Shown here one piece after another: positions 21,875 to 32,158 of a DNA stretch of 64,000 nt; positions within the stretch are counted from its first letter, which is position 1, and the number at the start of each line of letters is the position of its first letter. This DNA is from Brachionus manjavacas (lineage: Eukaryota; Rotifera; Eurotatoria; Ploima; Brachionidae). The stretch lies in assembly GCA_019054805.1 (NCBI GenBank), contig JAHQIY010000033.1, forward strand, positions 186,001 through 250,000, in the 5' to 3' direction. Under the pieces are notes generated by a model that saw only the letters and a list, made by a program, of their open reading frames with translations, did not search any database and was not told the DNA's origin. The translations under genes were made by a program, and so were the position numbers.

Positions 21875-22778
21875 GGAATGCAGGCTCAAACAACTTCGAA
21901 GACGAGTTGGATGAATTCCTCAGAAACTATCGCGCAACACCCCACAAAACAACCAAAGTAGCCCCATATGATATGCTTTTCAAATCAAAAGCTACAACAG
22001 CTCGTTTACCACACAACAGATTTAAAAATCAGGCACATGACAAACAAGCTGAAGTAGCGATGCTAAGGCAAAAATGAAAAGTTACGCTGACTCAAAACGC
22101 AAGGTACAAGAGCCGAATTTGAAAATCGGCGACATCATCATTCGACTCGAGAACCAACGTACCAAAAGTCAGTCGTTTTTCAACAACAAGCCATACACCA
22201 TTGTCAATATCAAAGACACAATGTGCATAATCGAAAACGATATACACACATTGGCGGTTGATACCAGCAAGCTCAAGCTGTACAACAGCATTTTAAGCGA
22301 ACCAAAACAACTAAGTGTAAAAGGTGGCAAACCAGCAAAGAAATACTCCACATTGTACATTCCGCGATCAGCCATTATGCATGAAAAAGGCGATGTGCCA
22401 GATCAACATCAAAAACAACCAGATCTAACAGAACAACAACACGCAGATCATGACCAATCAGTATCAAATGAGCACGGCAATCAACACAACCAGACTATTC
22501 ATAATCAGCTAGAACCAGTGATGGAGAGCACCACTCAGCAAGACATGTCGAATAGCGACTACTATGACCTCAGCACATCTGTTTCCAACAATGCCGCAAC
22601 GGAGACTGATAACGCTGCAGAAGAAATGGAAACGGACGAGTCGCAAGATGAAGAGAAAGAAGAAATAGTGGTGCAAGAGAAAGAAAGGAAGAAAAGAGGT
22701 AGAAAAAAAGGGTCAAAGAACGTTGCGTATCAGCCAACAAAAACATACGAGTTGAGAAACAGAATAGTCAAGGAATAA
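21824..22778 (+). pseudogene. Gypsy integrase C-terminal region with basic AT-hook-like tail
   Basis: It starts in the frame of NANGLEERF (catalytic Glu near 21838) and runs through the end of the integrase core (FLRNYRATPHKTTKVAPYDML) to a stop at 22075-22077. It then slips by overlap into 22074-22778. That last part has the integrase SH3-like region (LKIGDIIIRLENQ) and a long Gln/His- and Asp/Glu-rich tail. It ends in a basic KKRGRKKGSKN stretch that resembles an AT-hook. Such tails could guide insertion toward chromatin, but that is inference. Confidence 0.8.
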
Positions 22779-22908
22779 GATTTTCTTTTTATTTTATTCG
22801 TTTTTTTTAAGTTAAAAAATTTTACATGTATCAATCCATTTTTTTTTACCTAAAGGATATTTTTTTTATTATATAATTTTATAAAACATTAAAATTAGTC
22901 GGGGACGA

Positions 22909-23297
22909 TGTAGGATAGTGCAATTTGTATGTTAGAATTGCACCAACTCTACTTCTGGTACTGTACATTTATATGTACAGTTTTATTTACATTTAATTAT
23001 TTACAAGATTTATTAAGTTTTTATACACATTTATATTTACAAAGATATTAGTCTCGTGTCACTTCAATGTGCCATTATATAATATTTCTAGTATATAAAG
23101 CAGTTGAAGTGAATATCTCAACTATACTATTTTTACAATTCTATTTACATTATATATTATTTTCTATATACATTATTTACACTATTTACATTAGTCTAAC
23201 TCAGTGGCTCACAGGAACGTGGCGCCACTTCTTTCTTCACTTTATTTAGAAATAAACTACGTACATATATACAATTTATCTACTTCCTTTGTTTACA
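22909..23297 (+). repeat. Putative 3' LTR of the Gypsy element
   Basis: It begins with TGTAGGATAG right after a purine-rich tract (GGGGACGA, 22901-22908) that can act as the plus-strand primer, and ends with TTTACA at 23297. Inside is a plausible promoter and terminator pair: TATATAAAG near 23092 and AATAAA near 23253, the layout expected of an LTR. No second copy lies in the window, so the ends are predicted from TG...CA and context only. Confidence 0.55.
22961..22980. promoter_or_regulatory. Perfect hairpin in the LTR
   Basis: CTGTACAT-TTAT-ATGTACAG is a perfect 8-bp inverted repeat with a 4-base loop, about 130 bp upstream of the LTR TATA element. It may be a binding site for a dimeric regulator; no function is shown. 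Confidence 0.4.
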
Positions 23298-24085
23298 ACT
23301 TATAGAATCCCCCCAAGAAGAGATACAACAAGTCATTACTCTTTTTCTCCACTTTTGTTGATCAAATATGTCTAATAATGTCTTATCTGCTGTTACAAAG
23401 TTTGCGAAGCTACAGAAACTTTTATATTTTCTATTTTTCTAACGAATCTTCATTAGCTAGATTTTCATTAAGGTTTTGAGGTTGAATAATTCATAACTTG
23501 TTGATGATTCTGCCATTGCAAAGATTGAGTAGATTGAGTTGTTTAGTTGAATTTTGAATATTGATTTTATTTTCATTTGAATTTTCATTTAAGTTGTTCG
23601 CTTCATCCTTTTCATTTAAAAGTTTAATGAAAGAGATATAATTACTCTATGCAAATTTAATTACTCTATGAGATATAATTACTCCGGCTGGTTTCTATTA
23701 AGGAGTCATCAATTCGTCAGCTACTGCTTATTTCGGCAGCAGTATTTTGGATTGTTGAAATGGTAAAACCAGGTCAAACCGATCTTAGCAAATACAATTT
23801 TAGAGCTCGTTCAAATAAAAAAAAAATTATTTACTTCAATTGTTTATTTTTAAATCAGAGGCATTCTAATAAATAATTTTATTCAATTTATTCACATAAA
23901 CTAAAAACTTTTCGCCTAATATTAATTCTCTTTTAATACAATTCAAAAATTGAGTCCAATATGTTGCAACTGCTATTGATGTGAACAAACTCTACACGAA
24001 TGCACAAAGCTAGAATATATTGAAATTTAATTTCAGATAAATTTGCAGTTTAACCAGAATTTGGTTAATCAATAAATTAACTGAT
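23298..24085. other. AT-rich region without a gene
   Basis: Nothing recognised. Around 23635-23690 a short motif of the form AGATATAATTACTC is repeated about three times. Confidence 0.4.
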
Positions 24086-24830
24086 TTAATTAGGTTTTAT
24101 CAATTCATTTAGAAGGTTTTTATAAGATTTGAGTCTTAAGTTAGTCAAACAAAGCTCTTTAGAGTCCGAGATGCCGTCACGAATATAAAAGTTCCGCTTA
24201 AGATCCAACTTGAGCTGACTAATACTCATTATTACTGAGTCAAGTTTTTTTTTAGTGAACTGTAACAATGGCTTTGGATCATTTCCAAAGAAAAGGGGAG
24301 AGCAATGAAAATTGTTATCTATTTTATAGAATAGAGACTTAAATATTTGTGATGACAAATAATTGAACCCAATAGAACTGATGAAAGACTTCTTTGAAAA
24401 AAGATATCGTTAAGATATAAAGATAAGTTGCTCAATTTTAATAAGTCTAAGAACTTTAAAGATCCCAGACATGTGATAATTAGATTTTAGGTTAAACATT
24501 TGTCTAACAAGCTTGTTTTGATCAATGTTAATAATTTTGAGGGTTTTTTTGTCCAGTGTTAGGTTTTCAAGACCATATGTGAATTTAAAAAGGCAAAATG
24601 TTTTGTAAATGAAACTTTTCATAGAAGGGGAAACATGACTCATCTTAGAAAAAAGATTTCTGAACGCAGAGAAGAAAGATTTCTGAACATTCCTTAATTT
24701 GTCAATTGCAAATGGATTAAAGTCTAAATTTGAATTGAGAACAAATCCTTAATATTCAATACTAGGAACTTTTTCAATATAATATTCAATATTCAACTTT
24801 TTGCCACTTAAAAAGAAGTAACATTCATGG
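24086..24830 (-). pseudogene. LINE reverse transcriptase C-terminal fragment, minus strand
   Basis: Minus-strand reading from about 24830: KVPSIEY-GFVLNSNLDFNP (the 'YLGF' turn after the RT palm), then a helix-rich region with FKFTYGLENL (YG.E motif) and KIINIDQNKLVRQMF. The rest of the C-terminal region runs to a stop at 24086. There is a stop in the YLGF region and a frame slip near 24390-24410. No RT catalytic core is present. It belongs to a different LINE lineage from the one at 1-3839. Confidence 0.6.
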
Positions 24831-25606
24831 AATATTTAATATTAAAGATGATTAAATACTAACAATTGAATTTAAAAAAAAAAACAATCAATTAATACAA
24901 GATCATAAATCTTTGTTTTCATACAAGAACATAATTTTTTCATGGTTTGTTTTAGAAAAACTATTTTTTCTATCCAAAAGCTTATAACCAACATGAGAAA
25001 ACACTCGCTTGTTCCCAGAGCAGCTCGTATACTCATAAATTTTGTAATTCCAAAAGTCTATTTCATCTTCTTTCTAATCTTTATTTTAAATACTTTTTTT
25101 TTCTTTTTTAATGTCAAAATTTTCTTCATCTGTTTCCCCAGTATCTTAATCAGCATGAAAAATAAAATTTTTTGCTAATTATTTTTCACTCTCTTAAATT
25201 TTTTTTATTAAATCTGGTATTTTTTTGTCATATTTTTTCGACTTAAATAAGTTAATTATAAATTCTTGCCAGTTAAAGACAATTATTTCTGAATTATAAA
25301 TATGTGATAAAATGTAATTTTTTATAAAATAGATGTTAAAATAAAGCTTAAAAAAGAAAATCACTAAATAGTTGTTTTTTAAAATATTGATCATATTTTT
25401 TTTTTTAAGCAACCTTTATATTTTTTTGGAAAGTTGAGTAGTTATTTATAGTTATAAGCTTCATTTTTGTATACTTAAAACCTGGACCGATCATTTAAAT
25501 TGTTTCATAATATTACCCAGATAGCGTTTCAATTACTCAATCAAAAAAAGCAAGAACATTTATTTATTCCTCAAGATAAGATAGTTCATTTCTTTTAAAA
25601 AAATTT
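24831..25606. other. AT-rich region without a gene
   Basis: Low-complexity A/T sequence. Two short open stretches on either strand are rich in Phe, Ile and Lys and look random. Confidence 0.4.
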
Positions 25607-26246
25607 CCTTCTTCTTGAGCCATTTAATCAGGAATTTTACCCACTGTATAAAAACTAATATCGTGTTGAATAAGCTCATTTTTTTCATTAAATAAATCTT
25701 CATCTTCAGATTTCTATTTAAATTTTTTAAACTATCAACTGTAAGACATTACCTATCCAACTAATTGGCTCATGATTTAATCGATATCTAAAACTGCTTT
25801 TCGAATGTTCGGAGCATTATCGGTGATAAAAGAAAAAAATTTTCTTTTCAAATTAATTTTATCTAAGATTTGAATAATAAAATCATATGCGCATTAGATG
25901 TGCTCTTCATATCTTATAACTACTTGTTCAAACTGGCTTGGAAAACGAATCAATTTCAAATCTTTTAGAAAAAATTTCTTTTTTTGGCAAAAAAATCCAA
26001 AGCTTTTCACCTCTAGTAAAATTCCTAGATTCAAAAGAATTATCAAACGATGAGGATAATGCTGTTCTTGATGTTAAGACTAGATGGAATTCGAAACACG
26101 AAATGATTAAAACTGAATTGCGGATTAAAAAGTCTTTAGCATCAACATCAATTCATATTTATTCACAAGTATAGATTACATATAACCAACTTGATAATTG
26201 GTTATTAACCAAAAAATATGCCTTCTTCTTGAGCCATTTAATCAGG
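25607..26246. repeat. 26-bp direct repeats flanking the inverted hAT piece
   Basis: The same 26 bases (CCTTCTTCTTGAGCC, then ATTTAATCAGG) occur at 25607-25632 and 26221-26246, 614 bp apart. They bracket the place where the hAT fragment changes strand. They may mark the rearrangement. Confidence 0.85.
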
Positions 26247-26880
26247 GTAAATTTAAACTGAAGCTTATTGAAAAATTTTTTTTAAAAGTATTTTTAATTT
26301 AGCCTCATCTCTCATTTGATAAGCAAGTTTGTGTTTCAAGTGTTTATCCTTGTTTTACAGAAATTGTAGAAAATCTTAGAATCTTTTCAAGCAGAATTGA
26401 GTTTGAAACAATGAAAGTTGCTACTGATGAATTAATTAAAAATTTTAAAATATATTAGCTAAAGATTAAAGAATCTTCAATAATTTGCCATTCGTTAGAT
26501 CCTAGATTTAAGTTTATATAAATTAAGGGTAGAGAACCTTAAAGGCATGCAAAAAAAAATATTGTTATATTGTTTTGAAAGATATTTAGATGAAAACTTT
26601 TAATGGATGAAAATCAGACTTCTAATAGACTAACGCGTCCTATATGTCTCTCACAGAAAGAATGATTGTAAAAAATACAAATACATCTATAAATAATGAA
26701 TCTGAATTCGACAAGTATTTAAAACAACCAGCCATTATTTTTATATTGCAACCTCAAATGTAAAACAATAATCGTAGAAATTTTTTAATTTTATCTCGAA
26801 TTGCAATGGACAATTTGAAAATATGCCATCAAGTATTCCATTTGAAAGACGTTTTTCATTGATGACATTGATGTGACCTA
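25607..26880. mobile_element. Rearranged hAT transposon remnant
   Basis: Two oppositely oriented pieces of a hAT transposase. The minus strand at about 25930-25770 reads ILDKINLKRKFFSFITDNAPN (the hAT 'TDNA.N' block). The plus strand from 25938 reads LLEKISFFGK...NAVLDVKTRWNSKHEM (the 'TRWNS' block), then ICHSLDPRFKF near 26490 and PSSIPFERRFSL near 26825-26865, the C-terminal dimerisation motif. The order is right for one element if the first piece has been inverted. A 26-bp direct repeat lies at 25607-25632 and 26221-26246. There are many stops. It is a different family from the hAT in the tandem units. Confidence 0.6.
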
Positions 26881-27479
26881 AATTTTTTAATTTCCATCCT
26901 TTAGATTAGAATCAACATTTTTGAGCAATTTTGTTGAGTTGTCTTTTCAAGTTCTAAAATTTGTTACTTTGAGATGAGGTAAGAAAATTTGGTAAGACTA
27001 CACAAGAAATTTTGATCAATAGTTACTATCCGAATAAATAAATGTTGATTAATCTACCTAACAGGGTAAACATAATGAAAGACGAAAAATTAAATTCATC
27101 TAGAATTTTTCGTACAATGACTTAAGCACTCATAATTGAACGTTTAATTTGGGACTCAAATAATAAAAAAAAAAAAAGTTTTTTTTTTAAAATTGCAAAA
27201 AAATGTTAGAAAAAATATCCAGTTTTTATTTACATTTTCAATTCTTATTTACAAAAAAAATCAAAAATTTAGCAAAAAAAATCTCTTAAACAAAAAAAAA
27301 TTGAAAAACAAAAATTCAAAATTTTTTAATTCCTAAAAAACATATTTCTTTAAATTTTCTAATTTTATTTTTGAAGGGCAGTTTATCTTTATGTACTCCT
27401 ATTAGAAAAGGATCTACAAAGTCTTCATCTTTTCCTTTAACACCTGATTAGATATTTAATTCAGTGTTTTCTTTAAAAG
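26881..27479. other. A-rich region without a gene
   Basis: Low-complexity A/T-rich DNA, especially 27160-27330. No gene or repeat recognised. Confidence 0.4.
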
Positions 27480-28154
27480 ATAAAAGAGAACTCAAGCTAA
27501 TTTTGGCCATCACAAACGACTGCATGAACAACAGAGAGAGTTTGATCGAAGCTGGTGGCTGAAAAATCGCCTAGAGTCTCAGCTTGAGTGTCACGACAAT
27601 TAAAAATAGCTGAGGTTGCGATGTTACTTAACTAGTCTCGCTCGTAATTTAGTGAATCAGTGAGATTTTTTGGCTTGTACCGTGACGTTGACGAGTTCGA
27701 CATATAGATAGAAGAGAGGATACACAATTCTTGCAGTTTGTGCCAAAACTCGCACTCGCTGCCTCTCCGCGACCAAATAAAACTCTTTCAGAAGCAAAAA
27801 GCGCTCAATAGCCACATACAATCCAACTTTGACACGTTCAGTCAGCTGAATGAGTGCGCCAAACATGAGCTGTTCACAAACAGGTCGGTCAGCGACCATT
27901 TGATGAGGCACAATTTACAAAATTTGAACTAAAAGTGACAGCTGATGATTCAGGGTGGCGATGTGTACCACGACTATGAGCACTGTGTTCAGCCTTTAAA
28001 AAAAGTCGACGAAATAACATCGATACTACATGAACTCAAGCTAAAAAAATTGATCGAAACGTGCAACAAAACAAATTGGTGCGCTTCGGACGCACTGACT
28101 AGCAAATGATGGCCGACAAAAATGACCGCTTGATCAACAAATTCGAGCGGTCAA

Positions 28155-28539
28155 ATGTCAGATGTAAACAAGAACCGGAAAAAGTTGGTAGATGCGCTGG
28201 ACGTTTATTTGTTGATGCGCGACTTGGAAGACATTGACCAGCGCATTATGGACAAGATAAGGGTTCTGCAAGTGGAGAAAAAATTCACATGTCCACCAAA
28301 TACTTCAGATTGTGTAGCAAAGCTGTGCCAAACGCAAGAAACTGAGCTTTCTGTAAGCCATCAGACGCAAACAACTCGACGTCTCGTAGATCCATCAAAA
28401 TTTACTTTTATACTTTTATAACGTCTTACAGTGGATCAAGAAAAAAATCCTATCTTTAGACAAATATGGACAGTTTATGCTTGCTGTTATATATCAAATT
28501 GCCGGTAAAGTCAAGCAGCAATTTAGTGAGCTCAAATAA
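28155..28539 (+). CDS. Last two spectrin-repeat exons
   Basis: The only part of the spectrin-like fragment that reads without a break. The exon 28155-28385 (77 codons; the true exon may start earlier) is joined in phase 0 across a 46-nt intron to 28432-28539. The first exon carries DALDVYLLMRDLEDIDQRIMDKIR; the second starts with WIKKKI. Without splicing the frame ends at 28421. Either a 3' end of a real gene or a relic. Confidence 0.4.
28386..28431 (+). other. Putative 46-nt spliceosomal intron
   Basis: It begins GTAGAT and ends CTTACAG, is T-rich, and restores a spectrin-like helix across the join in phase 0. The short length fits compact invertebrate introns. Confidence 0.5.
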
Positions 28540-29346
28540 CCCTGCAGCATCAGGTTATTAAAAAAATTATTTTTATTTATTTTTTTTAGTTCTTAAATCT
28601 CATTTAGGCTAATATTTTACTCAGTACCAAATTATATTTTATCAAGTGCCAAAAAGAAATTTAGAAATGCCGAATATGTTTAGTTGTACCTTATTTAATC
28701 TACATAAATTCGTAAAAGTTAGTTTTATTAGAAATAAATTTAGTTTTTGACATTTTATAAAATTTTATTTAATTATTTAAAAAGAAATATTAAGATTTGT
28801 TAAAGAAAATTTAAGAAAACGTAAAAAAATTAATTTTTTTACAAAAAAAAGTGACTTAAACTATAGTTATAGACTTGAACTTAAGTCCAGGTTTAATGAG
28901 AATGAAAAAGTAATTTAAATAATTATTAATTAATTTAGCTCAATTTAAATAAGATAAATAGTTTGTCCAGAATTAAAATTTATTATCTGAAAAATTATTT
29001 TAATTTCTATATGATGTTAGTGCGAAAGGGTTAAGATATGCCTACTTCAACATAAATTCTATTTTATAAATCCATTCTATTCTACTATATAAAATATTGG
29101 AATTGTATTGACACTTAAAAAAAGTTAAAAACTATAAGATCGTTTCTGTTTGATAAAAATTTTTTATTATGAAATTTTGAACAATAACATTTAAAAAATC
29201 GCAACCATCTTTTTTTTTAATATCAATTATAAAATATGATTTTAATATGACCCTACAAATGATATCAACAATCTTAGACCAATAACAATATCATAAACAA
29301 AAGCCAATGTGTTTGAAAAATACATCCTGCATAGTTGGGAAGGTTT
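28540..29346. other. AT-rich region without a gene
   Basis: No gene, known repeat or RNA seen. Confidence 0.4.
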
Positions 29347-29380
29347 AATTTTTTAGCTTGTTAAAACAAGCTAAAAAATT
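29347..29380. repeat. Perfect palindrome next to the left pogo-like end
   Basis: AATTTTTTAGCTTG, loop TTAAAA, then the exact complement: two 14-bp arms at 29347-29360 and 29367-29380. It sits immediately outside the left inverted terminal repeat of the pogo-like element. At the right end another hairpin occupies the matching position. Confidence 0.85.
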
Positions 29381-29442
29381 ATGCTATTTTTTATGAAAAT
29401 ATTGCTCTGGTTTAGTAACATGTTTTTAACTCATGTAATTGA
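29381..29442 (+). repeat. Left inverted terminal repeat of the pogo-like element
   Basis: Matches the complement of 31979-32040 with about six differences in 62 positions. It contains TTTAGTAACATG, a relative of the CATGTCACTAAA motif clustered at the right end. Confidence 0.75.
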
Positions 29443-29680
29443 CACATTATTTATAATAAATAATTTAAGATAAAAGTTTTTTTACGGAAAATATATTTTA
29501 TTTGAATTGAATTGAATTTTTTAATGTATTATAGTTTTAAAAACAAGTAAAAAATGTACAAAAATTCATAATATATTGGAATCTTATTAAGTCTAAAAAA
29601 ACAAGAACGGATGAAGTTAACAAATCTTGGAACGAGTAAAAAAAGTTGGACCACATTTAAGTTGAATTTTAAAAGTTAAA

Positions 29681-31740
29681 CTAACTACAATTTTTACAAT
29701 AGAATGAGTCATTAGGCTTTAAGCCTCTTGGCCAGTACTCACCACAGACCCAATTATTACAGTTTTCACACGAAAGCCATTCATTTTGATGTTTACTTTG
29801 TTTAAAACTACATCTACTTTCAAAGCAAAGTTTTGATTCTGAATCAAAAATATCTGCTGTTTTGGGTGCTGGTTCAGTGTTTTGTTTAGAATTGTTTTTT
29901 CGACCAGGAGTTGAAGATTTAGTTACAGCTTCTTTTGATGTAGTTTGTGGCTTAGAAGAAGATCTTAGACAAATAGTTAAGGATTTAGGGGCAACTAATT
30001 TAGAAGCTGCTGGTTTAGTGGCGATTTTCGTACTAGGCTTACTAACTGTTCTTGATGCTGATGGCTTTTTGTTAGCTTTCCCATCAGTCTTTGAAGGTTT
30101 AGCGGGAGCTGCTTTTGGCATTGCTCGCTGAGATGATGGTCTATTAGTGGTACTTTTACCAGTTTTGGAAGATGAAGTGGCAGCTGTTGTAGATGAAGAT
30201 GGCTGAGTTGATGGTGACGACCCAATTAATAACTTTTCTATTTCAACAATCCTGGTGTATCCACTTTTGATTTTTTTCTTCTTTAAACGAGGAGTAATTA
30301 CATCTTCTATATTGTTCGTATCAGAATCTATAGATGTTTCTGATTGATAATAAGATTCCCCCTCATCATATTCAACGCTTTCTTCAAAAGAAGAATCACT
30401 ATCACTAATATCATCATCTTGCTCATCTTCTTCTCCACCTTCCTCATCATTATAAGAGTCAAAGATATCATTAAACTCGTCGTCATCTATTCTAAAATCA
30501 ACAGGAGATGTTCTAGGAACAGTCTCAGTAATAAAGATATTTTTAAGCTCTGAATTATATTCATATGGATTACGACAACCGATTCCACAATACTTAAACG
30601 ATTCTTTTATGTAATCAGGACTCAACTCAACCCAACCAGCAATAATCCATTTTGTCATATCCGGGCCCTGCTATATTACCATAAATTGTAAAATATTTTG
30701 GCTCATTTACAAACGAGTGGTTCCATAAAAGATTATATTAATTTTTAAACAACATAAACCAACAAACGTCAGCCGGTTGGAGAATATCTAGCAAAATTTA
30801 TGATCAATTAATTAAAGCTTTAAAATCAAATTATTTTAGTTATCTACTAGTTAGAGTTGGTGGAATAAAAACTAAGCTGCATCCAAGATCATTTAAACTT
30901 TTTTAAAATCGGCGGTTAAGTGACATCTAGCGCTATCTAATATAATAATCGATTTTTTAATTTAATGTTTTAGGAGATGGGGTTTTAGAACGCGTTCAGT
31001 AAAATGCTCTTTTAAATTTCGAAAGTTCCTTAAATATAATACTTAAGATGATTATTGATATTTATTTAAAAATAACTGTATAAAAAACCTTTAGTTTCAT
31101 AAATAATAATTGAATTATCGTCTAGTTCTAAATTTGGAATTAACTTTTTTCGTGGAACCACGCATAAGATTGGAAGCTTTTGTCCACTTAATGAGCTGCA
31201 CATTAGGCACGAAAGTCTAACTTTTTCCTTGCCAGCTGATTTTGAATATGATTTTTTTACACCTCTATGATCAACAGTGTATGTCCCAGGAGAACACATA
31301 TAAAAAATTGTTTCGTCAAAGTTAAAAATTTGATGGGGGCCTAACTTTTTTGGTTCTATATTAGTGTTTTCTTCGTCTAAAAATTTTTTAATAATAAATT
31401 TGCAATTTTGAGGTATTCCCTTACCAGAACCAGAAATTCGTCTGATAACAAGATTGTTTCTTTTTTTGAAACGTCGCAACCAGTCATAAGAGGCGGTAAA
31501 ATTTTGCTTTGGCGATATTTCTGGTTTAAATTCTTCCATCAACGCCAACATTTTTGTTTGTAATTCAAAACAAGAAACACCTTTTTGGTCCTCCCTCATT
31601 TTTTTAAACCAGTCATAGAGCCTAGCCTCATTATCAGGAAACAACGGCTTTTTCATATTACAATCATTTATAACTCGTCTATTATTCACTCTTTGTAGCT
31701 TGTTAAATATAACTTGTCTTTGGTTAATCCATTTAATCAA
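29681..31740 (-). pseudogene. Pogo-like transposase with PHD-like zinc finger tail
   Basis: Reading on the minus strand gives a CENP-B/Tc5-type DNA-binding domain (ASYDWLRRFKKRNNLVIRRISGSG near 31480). The DDE domain follows: NFDET with catalytic Asp near 31315, IILDSARCHLT near 30930 with the second Asp, LQPADV near 30775, and WIIAGWVELSPDYIKESF..CGIG at 30650-30575. Next come a long acidic and Ser/Thr/Lys-rich linker and a Cys-rich tail (SCENCNNWVCGEYWP...FYCKNC) like a PHD finger. Breaks: one base missing in the T-run at 30899-30904, an in-frame stop near 30750, and a 60-nt insert at 30788-30847 that has GT-AG ends and may be an intron. The frame is also open without a start above 31740 (TAENLKILRPSLIKW). 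Confidence 0.7.
30788..30847 (-). other. Putative 60-nt intron in the pogo-like transposase
   Basis: On the minus strand it begins GTAGATAAC and ends TTTGCTAG. Removing it joins IPPTLT to N-ILQPADV, which matches the conserved pogo order. It could also be a simple insertion. Confidence 0.45.
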
Positions 31741-31978
31741 CGAAGGCCTTAAAATTTTTAAATTCTCGGCGGTTTTCTTTTTACTCTTTTATAAGTCGAA
31801 ATGAAGAATTGCCGATCTTTTAAAAGCGATCGTATAAGATCTTCTAATGTTATTTGTGTTCCTCACTTTCATATTTTTAACTCTAATACTAGAAATATTA
31901 AAATTTGTTTGAAATAATGCTTGCTTTTTATAAAGCCGAAAGAGTTTATTTTTCAAAAAAAAAGTAGTTGATTTTTAA

Positions 31979-32040
31979 ATTAACATTAGTTAAAAACATG
32001 TCATTAAACCTGAGCAATATTTTCATAAAAAATAGCAATA
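31979..32040 (-). repeat. Right inverted repeat of the pogo-like element, first base block of unit copy 1
   Basis: Complement of the left repeat at 29381-29442. The same bases begin every copy of the 13.4-kb unit (45371 and 58776), so the unit boundary coincides with the inner edge of this repeat. Confidence 0.75.
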
Positions 32041-32047
32041 TTTATGC

Positions 32048-32158
32048 ATATTCGCTTTTGGTTGCATGTCACTAAAAGCGAATATTTCAATTTTAAAAAT
32101 CAGTGTTCACTCAAATATTACATGTCACTAAAATAGGGTACTCTGTTTAGTGACATGT
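32048..32158. repeat. Two hairpins with CATGTCACTAAA motifs, copy 1
   Basis: Hairpin 1: ATATTCGCTTTT (32048-32059) pairs with AAAAGCGAATAT (32074-32085). Hairpin 2: ACATGTCACTAAAA (32120-32133) pairs with TTTAGTGACATGT (32146-32158). The motif CATGTCAYTAAA occurs three times forward and once reversed between 31998 and 32158. A cluster like this could be a transposase binding array. The same structure is present in copies 2 (45440-45551) and 3 (to 58956). Confidence 0.8.

Larger units (their letters stand above)
18490..23297 (+). mobile_element. Ty3/Gypsy LTR retrotransposon, 5' truncated
   Basis: It contains gag with zinc knuckles, protease, RT, RNase H, integrase and a 3' LTR in the usual Ty3/Gypsy order. 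The element begins inside gag at about 18490, directly against an oppositely oriented LINE relic. No 5' LTR or primer-binding site is seen, so the left end was lost. Base composition is visibly GC-richer than all flanking DNA, which suggests a younger or foreign element. The coding region is broken in at least four places. The RT active-site motif is ISDD in place of Y-x-D-D; I recall that variant from Mag-like elements of marine invertebrates. Confidence 0.9.
27480..28539 (+). pseudogene. Spectrin-repeat protein fragment
   Basis: GC-richer stretch coding for amphipathic helices of spectrin-repeat type. These are WLKNRLESQLECHDN (near 27555), then DQIKLFQKQKALNSHIQSNF...LFTNRSVSDHLM (27770-27910), then RKKLVDALDVYLLMRDLEDIDQRI (28165-28250), the classic 'lF.rD.ed...WI' helix. 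A GT-AG intron at 28386-28431 joins in phase to WIKKKILSLDKYGQFML, ending at a stop at 28537-28539. Upstream parts are broken by frame shifts and stops, so this is probably a pseudogene or a missed multi-exon gene. Which spectrin-family protein it was (spectrin, plakin) cannot be told. Confidence 0.5.

Noticed and set aside
27657-27911. 84-codon minus-strand frame
   Set aside because: Antisense to spectrin-like helices, which explain the sequence better.
29862-30225. Open frames in other phases across the pogo-like linker
   Set aside because: Shadows of the low-complexity Ser/Thr/Lys linker of the transposase.
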